Below are positions 42,231 to 50,946 of a DNA stretch of 64,000 bases, in pieces. The notes beneath the pieces are model-generated. The model was not told where the DNA came from. It saw only the letters and a program-made list of their open reading frames with translations, and did not search any database. Origin of the DNA: CAVYXZ01 sp965223835 (GTDB lineage Bacteria; Chloroflexota; Anaerolineae; Aggregatilineales; Phototrophicaceae); NCBI GenBank assembly GCA_965223835.1, contig CBDCXQ010000001.1, positions 4,774,001 to 4,838,000 of the forward strand, given 5' to 3'. The position numbers and the translations under genes are program-made. Every line of letters begins with the position of its first letter. Within the stretch, counting starts at the first letter, position 1.

Positions 42231-42524
42231 TCAGTCGATTTGCAGGGCAGCGTGGAGGTCGTCGTTCAGATCATAGCCGATAAATGCTTGTAGGTCAGAC
42301 GCGGTGCGGCCCCAACCATCAAACATCGCTAAAGCACGATGATATTGTTCATAGATTTCTCGATCAAGGGCCTTGAGATGCGTTATCAAGTCATCAACGG
42401 TCTGCGCGAGAATTGGATAGTGAGATTGATGATTTCCCTGCAATGCCCGGCGCAATTCCTGCCGCTCGATTAACATCCCTAGAAGCTGGTAATGAGGCTT
42501 GAGTATGCTGCGCCGGTTAATCAT
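42231..42524 (-). CDS. Small helical hypothetical protein
   Basis: The protein is 97 aa from ATG 42524 (AAGGTG about 8 nt upstream). It is predicted largely helical and charged: YQLLGMLIERQELRRAL, TVDDLITHLKALDREIYEQY and a C-terminal GYDLNDDLHAAL. No family recognised. It is on the same strand as, and between, the portal and capsid genes, so a link to the particle genes is possible but not shown. Confidence 0.6.
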   Translation of the reverse strand: MINRRSILKPHYQLLGMLIERQELRRALQGNHQSHYPILAQTVDDLITHLKALDREIYEQYHRALAMFDGWGRTASDLQAFIGYDLNDDLHAALQID

Positions 42525-42704
42525 TGTCACCACACCTTGCTAAAAACGCTTATTCTATTAGAACATATGTTCCCAAAAAGCGCAACCCATATATGGATTA
42601 GATGCAAGCGCCCTAAACGTTACATTTTGTATTTACGATTCCAACCTTTCACAAACATAAATGCATAGATTCTTTGACAAGCCTGAGAAACTTGGCGGAC
42701 TTGC

Positions 42705-43244
42705 TTATGCGGATGTTGGTCGCTTCATCTGACCGCGAACATAGCAGAATACCCCAATCATAGTTGGAACAAAGACCAGCGCATTGTAAATAAAGTGGAG
42801 TTCCAGTCGGGGCAGCACCAGTTCCCCGATGCCAGACTGTCTGGTGGCATCAAAAAGAAATATGCCGGTCAGCCACTGTGATTGCAAAAGGAAATGCTCG
42901 AAAAAATGCCACAGTTGCATCACAATGGCGATGCGCCACCAGACCCGCGCCCGTCCAGTTACCTGGTAAGACAATGCCAGCAGGCCGACCAGTTGCATCA
43001 GATTGTAGCTAAAATGTAGCGACTCATTGGTAAGCAGTTGGGGCGTCCACAAGCCGAGCAGACCACCGGCTTCGGCACGCGGCCAGCCCAGAATACCGGC
43101 TTGAATAATCTGAAGCACATGTTCGGCAAAGTGCCCAACAATCAGCACCAGATAAAGCAACAGCAAACGTCGGAACCAGACTTCGTTAAAAGGTCGAAAA
43201 GACTTGCGGGGTTTCGTTGTGGAATGACTGTGTGACGCGGCCAT
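42705..43244 (-). CDS. Membrane protein with repeated HxxEH motifs
   Basis: The protein is 179 aa from ATG 43244 (AGGAGG about 8 nt upstream); an in-frame ORF extends 27 codons further without ribosome site. It has about four membrane helices. Two contain H-F-x-E-H motifs (VGHFAEHVLQ and LWHFFEHFLL), and a third His-rich segment is LELHFIYN, so the His/Glu residues could bind a metal or haem within the membrane. I do not recognise the family. It may pair with the secreted-protein gene upstream on the same strand. Confidence 0.75.
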   Translation of the reverse strand: MAASHSHSTTKPRKSFRPFNEVWFRRLLLLYLVLIVGHFAEHVLQIIQAGILGWPRAEAGGLLGLWTPQLLTNESLHFSYNLMQLVGLLALSYQVTGRARVWWRIAIVMQLWHFFEHFLLQSQWLTGIFLFDATRQSGIGELVLPRLELHFIYNALVFVPTMIGVFCYVRGQMKRPTSA

Positions 43245-43376
43245 GTTTATTTCCTCCTGGGTTCTCGTCAAAACGCGGAAAACTGCGATGTCTTCATGAA
43301 CTTTGGCTGTCAAGGGGTTCAACAAGGACGTTTCTTTTACGTTAACGAAACGCCCTTAATGGATGATGTCGAGCAA

Positions 43377-44018
43377 CTAGGGTAGATGGACCGCGAATTG
43401 TACATCCTGGCAAGGGGCATGCGGCCATTCGCTGGCACAACCGCCGTTGAACGCGATAATTTGTGCATCAAGTGCACCGGTTACCATCGTGCCATGCGTC
43501 CGCAAAACAAGGTGAATTTCAGCGGACATTGGGCTGAGCAATGCGGGGCCAAACACCAAATTGGGGTTATCGCCAGCACTCAGGACCGCACTGAAGTGCC
43601 CCGAGCCATCATCAGGGATGACATTCCCGGTTGCACCCATCAAAGCGATCTGAGCGGCCTCAATCTGTTCCATATTCAGTTCGGCCCCATTTTCACCAAT
43701 AAGCATTTCCGCGCCATCAAAGAGAAAGATGTCATCTTCGCCACAAGCATCGCTACAATTTTCTGGCTCATTGAAAACGACCCACCACATGGTTACAACA
43801 TCGTTAGGTGTCAGGGCGCTGGTGTGGAGCGTGGCAATCACACCAGATTCATAGCGCTCCAGGGAAGACCATGCACCTTCAACCAATGAGCCATCTGCAA
43901 AAAGATGGACTGTGGTTTCGGAGTTCATTTCGTCCTGGGCACTAACGCCGGTAGACATCATCAAAGCCAGTGCAAGACACAGAATCAATAGAATAGAAAA
44001 CCGAGTTTTGAAAATCAT
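43377..44018 (-). CDS. Secreted beta-rich hypothetical protein
   Basis: The protein is 213 aa with a clear signal peptide (FSILLILCLALALMMSTGVSA). The mature part is acidic and beta-rich, with four Cys in CSDACGEDD and CASEWPHAPC that could form two disulphides, and a closing block, RTHGTMVTGALDAQIIAFNG, loosely like CHRD-type domains. AAGAGG precedes the ATG. Exported; function unknown. It lies 132 bp upstream of the HxxEH membrane-protein gene on the same strand. Confidence 0.75.
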   Translation of the reverse strand: MIFKTRFSILLILCLALALMMSTGVSAQDEMNSETTVHLFADGSLVEGAWSSLERYESGVIATLHTSALTPNDVVTMWWVVFNEPENCSDACGEDDIFLFDGAEMLIGENGAELNMEQIEAAQIALMGATGNVIPDDGSGHFSAVLSAGDNPNLVFGPALLSPMSAEIHLVLRTHGTMVTGALDAQIIAFNGGCASEWPHAPCQDVQFAVHLP

Positions 44019-44120
44019 CTGTACAAACCTCTTAAGTTATGTTGTCGTTATCTTAAGCTTAATTTGCAGCAGGTAAGGTTGTCTCCTAACTTTAGTTAGG
44101 AATCAAGATAGGAATCGTTG

Positions 44121-44149
44121 TTGGTTTTGGCAAATGACTGTCATACAAT
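44121..44149 (+). promoter_or_regulatory. Probable promoter of the LuxR-hydrolase gene
   Basis: TTGGTT (44121-44126) and TACAAT (44144-44149) are separated by 17 bp, 37 bp before the ATG at 44186. The intergenic region before it also serves the divergent secreted-protein gene. Confidence 0.5.
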
Positions 44150-44185
44150 AGCTTTATCGGGAGGAAATACATAAAGGGGTTTCAT

Positions 44186-45301
44186 ATGGCGAAAATTAAT
44201 CAATCGCCACATCCTGGAACACTCACCGATCGTGAACACGAAATTTTATTGCTGATCTGCAAGGGGCACTCCAACCAAAAGATTGCTGAGAAACTTTATC
44301 TGACTCATGGCACAATCAAATGGTACTGCTCACAAATTTATAGCAAATTGGGAGTCAAAAATCGTACTGGCGCTATGGCACAAGCACAGCAACTCGGCCT
44401 GTTAAAGAGTACAGCCGAGGCAGAGGACAAAATCTTGCGCTTTGCTGTCAACCGCCGGCAACCCGTACAGCGTATTCACTTTACGACCAGTTTTGACGGT
44501 ACGCAGATTGCCTATGCTGTAGCAGGTGAAGGCCCCCCTTTTATCAAAACAGCCGCCTATATGTCTCATCTGGAATACGATTGGAACAGCCGGATCTTTG
44601 GTCACTGGTTAGCAGCATTTTGCCATCACCACACTTTGATTCGCTATGATGAACGTGGCACAGGCTTATCTGACTGGGATGTGGAAGATTTTTCGTTTGA
44701 AGCCTGGGTCCATGATCTTGAAGCCGTTGTGCACGCAACGGGTGCTGAGCGATTTCCGCTGTTTGCACAGTCACAGGGAGGAACCGTTGCCATCGCCTAT
44801 GCCGCCCGTTATCCAGAAAAAGTTAGCCACCTGATTCTCTTTGGCGCATATGCACGGGGTTGGCTCAATCGAGATTTGACGCCGGAGCAAATGGAAGAAG
44901 AACGCACATTAATGTCATTGATGAAAATTGGCTGGGGGCGCGATAATCCGGCCTTTCGGCAGGTGTTTGCAACCCAGATAATCCCCGACGGACCGCCAGA
45001 ATTGATTCGTGAGCTTGAAAAACTTATGCGCGTCTCCACTACAGCGGAAAACGCAGTCCGATTGGAGACCACGATGCACCATACCGATGTGCGCGAACTT
45101 GCTCAGACAATCAAAGTTCCTACCTTGATATGCCACCCAACGGGCGATCTGGGCATACCCTTTGAGGAGGGGCGTATCCTGGCTTCACTGATTCCAGATG
45201 CACAGTTTGTTCCGCTCGATTCCAGGAATCATCTGCTGCGCGACGATGAACCTGCCTGGACAAAATTTGTAGAAGCGCTGCGTCGATTCCTGCGCGATTG
45301 A
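44186..45301 (+). CDS. LuxR-type HTH fused to an alpha/beta hydrolase
   Basis: The protein is 371 aa. The N-terminal about 65 residues are a LuxR/FixJ HTH (LTDREHEILLLICKGHSNQK, LTHGTIKWYCSQIYSKLGV). After a short linker comes a full alpha/beta-hydrolase domain: HFTTSFDGTQIAYAVAGEGP, IRYDERGTGLSDWD, the nucleophile elbow FAQSQGGTVAIAYA, and the late histidine in DSRNHLLRDDEPAW. The fold could act as a ligand sensor that controls DNA binding, as hydrolase-fold receptors do elsewhere, or as an enzyme whose product is sensed. AGGGG lies about 7 nt before the ATG. Monocistronic. The domain order, HTH first, is the notable part. Confidence 0.9.
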   Translation: MAKINQSPHPGTLTDREHEILLLICKGHSNQKIAEKLYLTHGTIKWYCSQIYSKLGVKNRTGAMAQAQQLGLLKSTAEAEDKILRFAVNRRQPVQRIHFTTSFDGTQIAYAVAGEGPPFIKTAAYMSHLEYDWNSRIFGHWLAAFCHHHTLIRYDERGTGLSDWDVEDFSFEAWVHDLEAVVHATGAERFPLFAQSQGGTVAIAYAARYPEKVSHLILFGAYARGWLNRDLTPEQMEEERTLMSLMKIGWGRDNPAFRQVFATQIIPDGPPELIRELEKLMRVSTTAENAVRLETTMHHTDVRELAQTIKVPTLICHPTGDLGIPFEEGRILASLIPDAQFVPLDSRNHLLRDDEPAWTKFVEALRRFLRD

Positions 45302-45351
45302 CTCACCCGCGCCGGTTTGTGGTCAGGATGTTAGAGCAAGAGTAGACACTA

Positions 45352-45379
45352 TTGTGGGTATCGGGAACGATACCCACAA
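45352..45379. terminator. Symmetric hairpin between convergent genes
   Basis: TTGTGGGTATC, GGGAAC, GATACCCACAA forms an 11-bp perfect stem. It separates the convergent LuxR-hydrolase and portal genes. It lacks a long T run on either strand, so termination efficiency is uncertain. Confidence 0.45.
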
Positions 45380-45410
45380 ACTATTTAGTATCTGGATAGC
45401 ACAATTTTTG

Positions 45411-46814
45411 CTAGGTGTCCGAGTGTGTCAACATTTGTCGCGCTTCCTGGAACACGGCCTGTGCTTCGTCTTCATTGGTCGCCACCAGCAATTTTGCGGA
45501 GACTTCAAACGCCACTGCCTCCGGCAGCTCACGCACCTCAAACGCCCGGTTGGGAGTCTGCCCCCAGCGTTTGATCGTAAACCGTTCCCAGCGCTTCAAT
45601 TCCACCAGCGCGGCATGTGGTTCAGTCACTGCGGATACTGCTTCAGCCGATTCGTCCGCGTCACCCGCATCCATCCCCACGGGCAACGCACTCCACTTGA
45701 CAGCGGGCAGTTGATAGTAGCGTTCCCGAATCTCGTTGATGCTCAGCACCCGATACGCCGCGCGAATATCATCCAGTCGCGCCTGTTCATCGGTTGGGCG
45801 AATGTCTTCAAACACCGCTTCATACTCGCCGGGCCAGAAGGGGAGTAATTCCTGTGTGATTTTCTGGCTGATGCGCACCAGCTTGGGCCACAGTGTCCGT
45901 TCGATAAACAGTCGTTCCGCAACCTTCGCGTTAGCCTCCGTCGCGTTCTCGCTCAACAGCCCCATTGGAATTCCGAACAGGTTCAGAATCTCTTGACGAT
46001 GAGCCTCGCGCCCTTTGAGAAAGTCCAGGTCATGATGATTCAGGCCGATGTTCTGCCACTCGATGCCCCCACCGCGCAGAAACGCCGTGCGCCGTTGCGG
46101 TCCGCCATAGCTTTGCCGCCATTCCCGTTTGATACGCTCAAAATCCGCGTCTGACACAAAATCCTTCACATTGACGATCCCCGCCGGGACGCCGTTGTCC
46201 TTGCCAAATGTATTGCGATTCCATTCGGCCATCGCCCGATCACTCGCCACCACAACCCGGCCCGCTTCCAATGCGGACAGACCGTAATAATCATTGGTCG
46301 GATGCCAGCGCCGAAAATGCACGACTTCCACTGCGTCCAGCGGAATCTGTTGCCCATCAATCTCATAGATATACCCACGTACATAGGCGTCTGTATCCGG
46401 CACTATCCGCACCCGATCCGAGCGCAGCGGCCAAATTTTTGTCGGCACCCCACGCTCCCCAGCCAGGAACCAATAGGCATTGCCCGTCAGCTCCAACATG
46501 CCAACCGTTTGCTCCAACAGTTCAAATCGGCTGAGGTGTGGGTTCGGCGCATTGAGCAGATCTTCCAGCGGATGCCGCTCAACCTGCAATCGCTGTTCGC
46601 CCACCACTTGCAAAACCTGGAGCGGAACCAGCGCGGCGGCCTCGGCGACACGATTGATCGAGACATAGACCCAGGGTGACTGCTGGTATACCCGCGCCTG
46701 TGCCCCACCATCAGCCAGTTCCGGCCAGAGATTATGCTGGGCCACCGCCGCTATATGCGGCGCCGGTCGCAGCCCGGTTCGTCGCTGCCAGCGGCGCATC
46801 AACCATTCAAACAT
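45411..46814 (-). CDS. HK97-type phage portal protein
   Basis: The protein is 467 aa, the usual length for the family. Characteristic segments are YQQSPWVYVSINRVAEAAA, LLNAPNPHLSRFELLEQT, LTGNAYWFL, WPLRSDRVRIVPD, VVHFRRWHPTNDYYGLSALE, and FGIPMGLLSENATEANAKVAE with ERTLWPKLVRISQKI. The portal forms the dodecameric vertex through which DNA enters the capsid. AAGGAT precedes the ATG. The frame is intact. In phages it is followed directly by protease and capsid genes; here the protease-capsid gene lies 3.8 kb further on the same strand, behind unrelated genes. No terminase precedes it within the window; the next gene upstream is a divergent kinase. Confidence 0.92.
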   Translation of the reverse strand: MFEWLMRRWQRRTGLRPAPHIAAVAQHNLWPELADGGAQARVYQQSPWVYVSINRVAEAAALVPLQVLQVVGEQRLQVERHPLEDLLNAPNPHLSRFELLEQTVGMLELTGNAYWFLAGERGVPTKIWPLRSDRVRIVPDTDAYVRGYIYEIDGQQIPLDAVEVVHFRRWHPTNDYYGLSALEAGRVVVASDRAMAEWNRNTFGKDNGVPAGIVNVKDFVSDADFERIKREWRQSYGGPQRRTAFLRGGGIEWQNIGLNHHDLDFLKGREAHRQEILNLFGIPMGLLSENATEANAKVAERLFIERTLWPKLVRISQKITQELLPFWPGEYEAVFEDIRPTDEQARLDDIRAAYRVLSINEIRERYYQLPAVKWSALPVGMDAGDADESAEAVSAVTEPHAALVELKRWERFTIKRWGQTPNRAFEVRELPEAVAFEVSAKLLVATNEDEAQAVFQEARQMLTHSDT

Positions 46815-46889
46815 TTTTCATCCTTTCTTACGAACATTAAACGGACACTGGTAAAAATGCCTGTATAATTAAATAACAATTGAGATTTA

Positions 46890-49457
46890 GTGCGTAAAAA
46901 CCAAAAAATTATGCTGAAATCAATGCAATCAACCTTACATCGCTATTTCCAACGGCTAACAGCGCCGCCGACTTTTGTGGAAGCCGAAGCCGCATACAGC
47001 GCAACCTTGCTCACCAGCATCCTGAACCTCATCCTGGTACTGCTGGTCATATTCGCCATAGTCAGTGTGCTCACTGCCCACCTGATCGCCCTGGCATTTG
47101 TCGCGCTGGCAACGCTGCTATGTGTCGCAACCCATGAACTGCTACACCGGGGCCATTTGCAGACGGCCCGGATTGTATTTGTCAGCGCTATCTGGTTCTT
47201 AATCACCATCGCCAGCTTGTACTTCGGTGGCGTTAACGGACCGGCTTTTTCGGCCTATCTGGTACTGTTGTTGATTATTGCGATGGCTCTGACAGGCCAG
47301 GTTCAGCGCTGGTTTTTTTTGCTAACACTGGGGTCGGGCTTGGTGATCTTCGCCCTGCATTGCCTGCATTGCCTGCCGGTGCAGACGCATCCACCGATGC
47401 CGCTTTTCGACGGCGTTGTGCGCCTCTCCATTATGGTATTTTTTGCCTTGATCCTCTACCGGATATCGGGCCGTCTGCTGGCCGCGCTGGAATCCGCCCG
47501 GCAGAACGAACAATCTGCCCGGCGCTTGCTGGACGATCTGGTGCAGACCAGCATTTCTGAAGCTTACCTTGACAAAATCCTGCGCGAACTCAGCGACTCC
47601 CTGATCGTTCTGGGGCCAGATTTACGCATTGAGCGCACCAACAAGGCCACGCAGACCTTGTTGGGATATAGCGAAGCCGAATTAATCCACCAGCCGGCTG
47701 ACGAAATACTGACTCCCAACGCATTGCACTGGCTGATAACAACCCGAGTCGAAGCGGTTTCGGGCGTTGAAACTGAATATCTCAACCGCGAGGGCGTTAC
47801 CATTCCGGTCTCATTTTCGGGTTCGGTGATCCACAATGATGAAGGCGAAATTCTGGGAATCGTCTGTGTGGCTCAGGACATCACCGACCGTCAGCGAAAT
47901 GCCGATGAACTGCGGCAGCGCGAAGAACTGTATCGCACATTAGCCCGCAATCTCCCCGACATGGGCGCACTGCTATACGATCATGACCTCAATGTGCTTA
48001 TTGCGGAAGGCAGCGCCCTGATCGAAAATCAAATCAGCGCTAATAACAGTGAGGGCCAGCCCCTGCAAAAGATCATCCCCCCCGAAATGGTTGATCGTCT
48101 GACACATATCTGCCAGCAAGCCCTGGCAGGTGATCCAGTCACCTATGAATGGCCCTATCAATCGCGGACCTTACTCGTTCATGCACTCCCAGTTCAAAAT
48201 GTGGCGGAAGGCATTTTTGGCGGCCTGCTATTGATGCAGGACATCACAGCACTTAAGCAGGTGGAAGCCAATCTGGTACAGCATTTAGAAAATATGACCA
48301 GTTTGCATCACATTGATAACCTGTTGAGCCACAAATTGGATGTTCCCTATGTGTTAGAAACGGCTCTCGAAACCGCCGTCCAGTCGAGCGCCGTCCAGGC
48401 CGGTGCCCTGCTGGTGTACGATGAGGCCCGCCAGCTCAGCATTCAGCAGCAAATCGGTTATTGTTCGGCAGCCAGCGATCTACCCATCATCCGGCAGGCT
48501 GTAGCCGCCAGCAAGACCATCACTCGACCCAATTGTTACATCATTCCGCTCCTGTCAAACGACAAGCCGTTGGGAGCGATCTATCTGCAGAGCGAAAATG
48601 CGTTTGGCAAAGAGGTGCTGCCGTTTGTTGAATCACTGGCAATCCGGGTAGCAACTGCGCTGGACAACGCCCGGCTATATGAAATCTCACAGGGGCAACT
48701 CGTCGAACTACGCCAGCTTTACGAGCGTCTCTCCCACCTGGAACAACTCAAAACTGATATGATCCGTATGGCCGCGCATGATCTCCGCAGTCCACTCGGC
48801 ATCATCACCGGCTTTTCGGAGTTATTGCTGGAAACGGCTGATCTCCCCCCACGGGCGGCGGAACAGGCCGAACACATTCATCGTGCTGGCGACCGGATGC
48901 ACCAGTTAATCACCAACATCCTGTCGCTGGATCGCATCGAGCAACTGGATAATCCGGCTGAATACCACAAACTTGAGCTGGTGGATCTGGTGAAAGTGGT
49001 CTTCGACGATCATCGCCTCCTGGCAACCGAGCGCCAGCTTAACCTGCACCTCCAAACGAGCCGCGCCCGCATCAAGGCCGATACGCCCCAGATCCGGGAA
49101 GCCATCGCCAACCTGCTCACCAATGCCATCAAGTACACCCCCGACAATGGCGAAATCACTGTCAGCCTGTACGTCACCGATCAAGACGCTATCTTCGAGG
49201 TCACGGACAACGGTTATGGTATCCCACCTGAATTACAGGCTGACATCTTCAAACCCTTTTTCCGGGTGCAGAGTGCCGAAACACGGGCAATTGACGGAAC
49301 GGGCCTGGGGCTGCATCTGGTCAAAAGCATTATCGAACGGCATAATGGCACCCTGCATTTTCAGAGTACCTATGGTCAGGGCAGCACCTTTGGTTTCCGG
49401 CTGCCACTGATTAATGCCGATACCGATGAATTAGTTCCCGTGAGCGCCGCTGGATGA
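46890..49457 (+). CDS. Membrane-bound PAS-PAS-GAF histidine kinase
   Basis: The protein is up to 855 aa (GTG 46890; ATG 46911 is an alternative). The N-terminus has about six hydrophobic helices (residues 30-210), then a PAS domain with PAC end (RIERTNKATQTLLGYSEAEL; LGIVCVAQDITDRQ), a second PAS-like unit (LARNLPDMGALLYDHDLNVL), and a GAF domain (LLVYDEARQLSIQQQIGY). HisKA follows with MAAHDLRSPLGIITGF, then the ATPase with NLLTNAIKYTP, VTDNGYGIPP and GTGLGLHLVK. It is a multi-input sensor kinase. Its stop overlaps the start of the DUF1917 gene by 4 bp (ATGA). Confidence 0.92.
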   Translation: MRKNQKIMLKSMQSTLHRYFQRLTAPPTFVEAEAAYSATLLTSILNLILVLLVIFAIVSVLTAHLIALAFVALATLLCVATHELLHRGHLQTARIVFVSAIWFLITIASLYFGGVNGPAFSAYLVLLLIIAMALTGQVQRWFFLLTLGSGLVIFALHCLHCLPVQTHPPMPLFDGVVRLSIMVFFALILYRISGRLLAALESARQNEQSARRLLDDLVQTSISEAYLDKILRELSDSLIVLGPDLRIERTNKATQTLLGYSEAELIHQPADEILTPNALHWLITTRVEAVSGVETEYLNREGVTIPVSFSGSVIHNDEGEILGIVCVAQDITDRQRNADELRQREELYRTLARNLPDMGALLYDHDLNVLIAEGSALIENQISANNSEGQPLQKIIPPEMVDRLTHICQQALAGDPVTYEWPYQSRTLLVHALPVQNVAEGIFGGLLLMQDITALKQVEANLVQHLENMTSLHHIDNLLSHKLDVPYVLETALETAVQSSAVQAGALLVYDEARQLSIQQQIGYCSAASDLPIIRQAVAASKTITRPNCYIIPLLSNDKPLGAIYLQSENAFGKEVLPFVESLAIRVATALDNARLYEISQGQLVELRQLYERLSHLEQLKTDMIRMAAHDLRSPLGIITGFSELLLETADLPPRAAEQAEHIHRAGDRMHQLITNILSLDRIEQLDNPAEYHKLELVDLVKVVFDDHRLLATERQLNLHLQTSRARIKADTPQIREAIANLLTNAIKYTPDNGEITVSLYVTDQDAIFEVTDNGYGIPPELQADIFKPFFRVQSAETRAIDGTGLGLHLVKSIIERHNGTLHFQSTYGQGSTFGFRLPLINADTDELVPVSAAG

Positions 49458-49852
49458 CCCCACCTGACAAGCCCAATCTTGACCTGATTAGCCGCGTCCA
49501 ACAAGCCAGAATGCAACATGACCAAACCGCCCGGCCCTCCCAGGTCAGTGGTGTTTATTGGATTGAAGCCAAACGGCCACCGGGTCCCGACCCTGGCCCC
49601 ACGCCCCGCGCCGGTTATTGGCGGCTCGTCACGACGGTTGAGCAGGTTGACGAGCAGTGGGCCAAAATCAAAAGCGCCACCGAAGCCGGTCAACTCGGCT
49701 ACAAATCCAAAGTCGCCACCGCCACCCACGATGCCCACCCCGCGTCCCGCCAGATTCATGTCCTCACCTATGACAGCGCCGACGAAGCCGATGTCAAGCG
49801 CGTCCGGGCTGCCATCCCGGTCCCCGGCAATTGGGTCTACCATACCGATTGA
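49454..49852 (+). CDS. DUF1917 (phosphothreonine-lyase-like) protein
   Basis: The protein is 132 aa. The core YWRLVTTVEQVDEQWAKIK, GQLGYKSKVATA and IHVLTYDSADEADVKRVR matches the DUF1917/Bles03-type family that carries the name putative phosphothreonine lyase domain protein. The N-terminus is a proline-rich linker. The ATGA overlap with the upstream kinase means translational coupling, so the protein may modulate or sense that pathway. Catalytic activity of bacterial members is not established. Confidence 0.75.
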   Translation: MTPPDKPNLDLISRVQQARMQHDQTARPSQVSGVYWIEAKRPPGPDPGPTPRAGYWRLVTTVEQVDEQWAKIKSATEAGQLGYKSKVATATHDAHPASRQIHVLTYDSADEADVKRVRAAIPVPGNWVYHTD

Positions 49853-49952
49853 TTGAACATTATTTATCCATTAACCTTGCCAAACATCCGCAAAATGCGT
49901 ATGCTGGAATCAAGTTTCAGCTAAATCATCTACCCTGACGATCTCCATAAAT

Positions 49953-49978
49953 CTTTGCGCCTCTGCGCCTTTGCGTTG
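49953..49978 (+). repeat. Dispersed 26-bp CTTTGCG-type repeat, copy 2
   Basis: CTTTGCGCCTCTGCGCCTTT and the following GCGTTG match the reverse complement of 18702-18727 with few changes. It lies 42 bp before the aminotransferase start. Confidence 0.6.
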
Positions 49979-50019
49979 ATATTTTTCGTTGTAACTCTGG
50001 CATTCAAAAGAGGTAAAAC

Positions 50020-50874
50020 ATGTCCAACATTTACTACATTGATGGTGAATTTGTCAGCAGCGACGATGCTTTGCTCCCAGCGGATGACCTGGCGGTTCTA
50101 CGTGGCTATGGCATCTTTGATTTCATGCGTACCTACGGCGGCAAACCCTTTCACCTGGACCAACACCTAAAACGATTGGAACGTTCTGCTGGATTGATTG
50201 GACTCGATCTACCGTTGTCAATCGATCAAATTCACGCCATTACGTTGGAGACTCTTGCTCGCAATGATCACGCCGAATCGTCGATCCGCATTATCGTGAC
50301 CGGAGGTACCAGCCTGGATAACATCACCCCACTGGGACAATCGCGTCTCCTGGTACTGGTCACACCCTTCAAACCAAATCCGACCGCGTGGTTCACCGAT
50401 GGTGTCAAGGTCATCACCAACCAGACCGACCGTTACCTGCCCGAAGCCAAAACCCTCAACTATATCCCGGCGATAATTGCCCTCAAAAAAGCGCGGCAAG
50501 CCGAGGCGGTGGACGCACTCTATGTCGATCAGCAGGGGCATGCTTTAGAAGGCACGACCACCAATCTCTTCGCGTTTTTTGGCGAACGCCTCGTCACACC
50601 AGGTACGGGAATTTTAATGGGCATCACTCGTCAGGCCGTGATCGAATTGGCATCTGAGCATTATCAGGTCGAAACGAGCGATCTATCCCTTGCCGATCTT
50701 CTGCAAGCCGATGAAGTCTTCATCTGTTCATCGAATAAAGAAATTTGCCCCGTGCGCCAGGTCGATAATCAGATCATTGGCAATGGCAAACCCGGCCCGC
50801 ACACTCGCTTTTTAATGGAACAGTTCTCCAAGATGACCCACGCCTATGCAACACTTCAACCCCACACAAAATAG
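50020..50874 (+). CDS. Class IV PLP aminotransferase (branched-chain/D-amino-acid type)
   Basis: The protein is 284 aa with fold-type IV features: YIDGEFVSSDDALLPADDLA, VLRGYGIFDFMRTYGG, an Arg in SSIRIIVTGG, the PLP lysine in LPEAKTLNYIPAI, and ALEGTTTNLFAFFGERLVTP with GITRQAVIELA. It could be a branched-chain aminotransferase (IlvE), a D-amino-acid aminotransferase or an aminodeoxychorismate lyase; the length fits the first two. AGAGG lies upstream of the ATG. It stands alone before a DUF5996 gene. Confidence 0.9.
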   Translation: MSNIYYIDGEFVSSDDALLPADDLAVLRGYGIFDFMRTYGGKPFHLDQHLKRLERSAGLIGLDLPLSIDQIHAITLETLARNDHAESSIRIIVTGGTSLDNITPLGQSRLLVLVTPFKPNPTAWFTDGVKVITNQTDRYLPEAKTLNYIPAIIALKKARQAEAVDALYVDQQGHALEGTTTNLFAFFGERLVTPGTGILMGITRQAVIELASEHYQVETSDLSLADLLQADEVFICSSNKEICPVRQVDNQIIGNGKPGPHTRFLMEQFSKMTHAYATLQPHTK

Positions 50875-50946
50875 CTACTCACAATTACGAAAGTCTGGAC
50901 GATCCCAACCCGTCCATAGTTGAGGTACTAATTAAGGGAGTATCTC

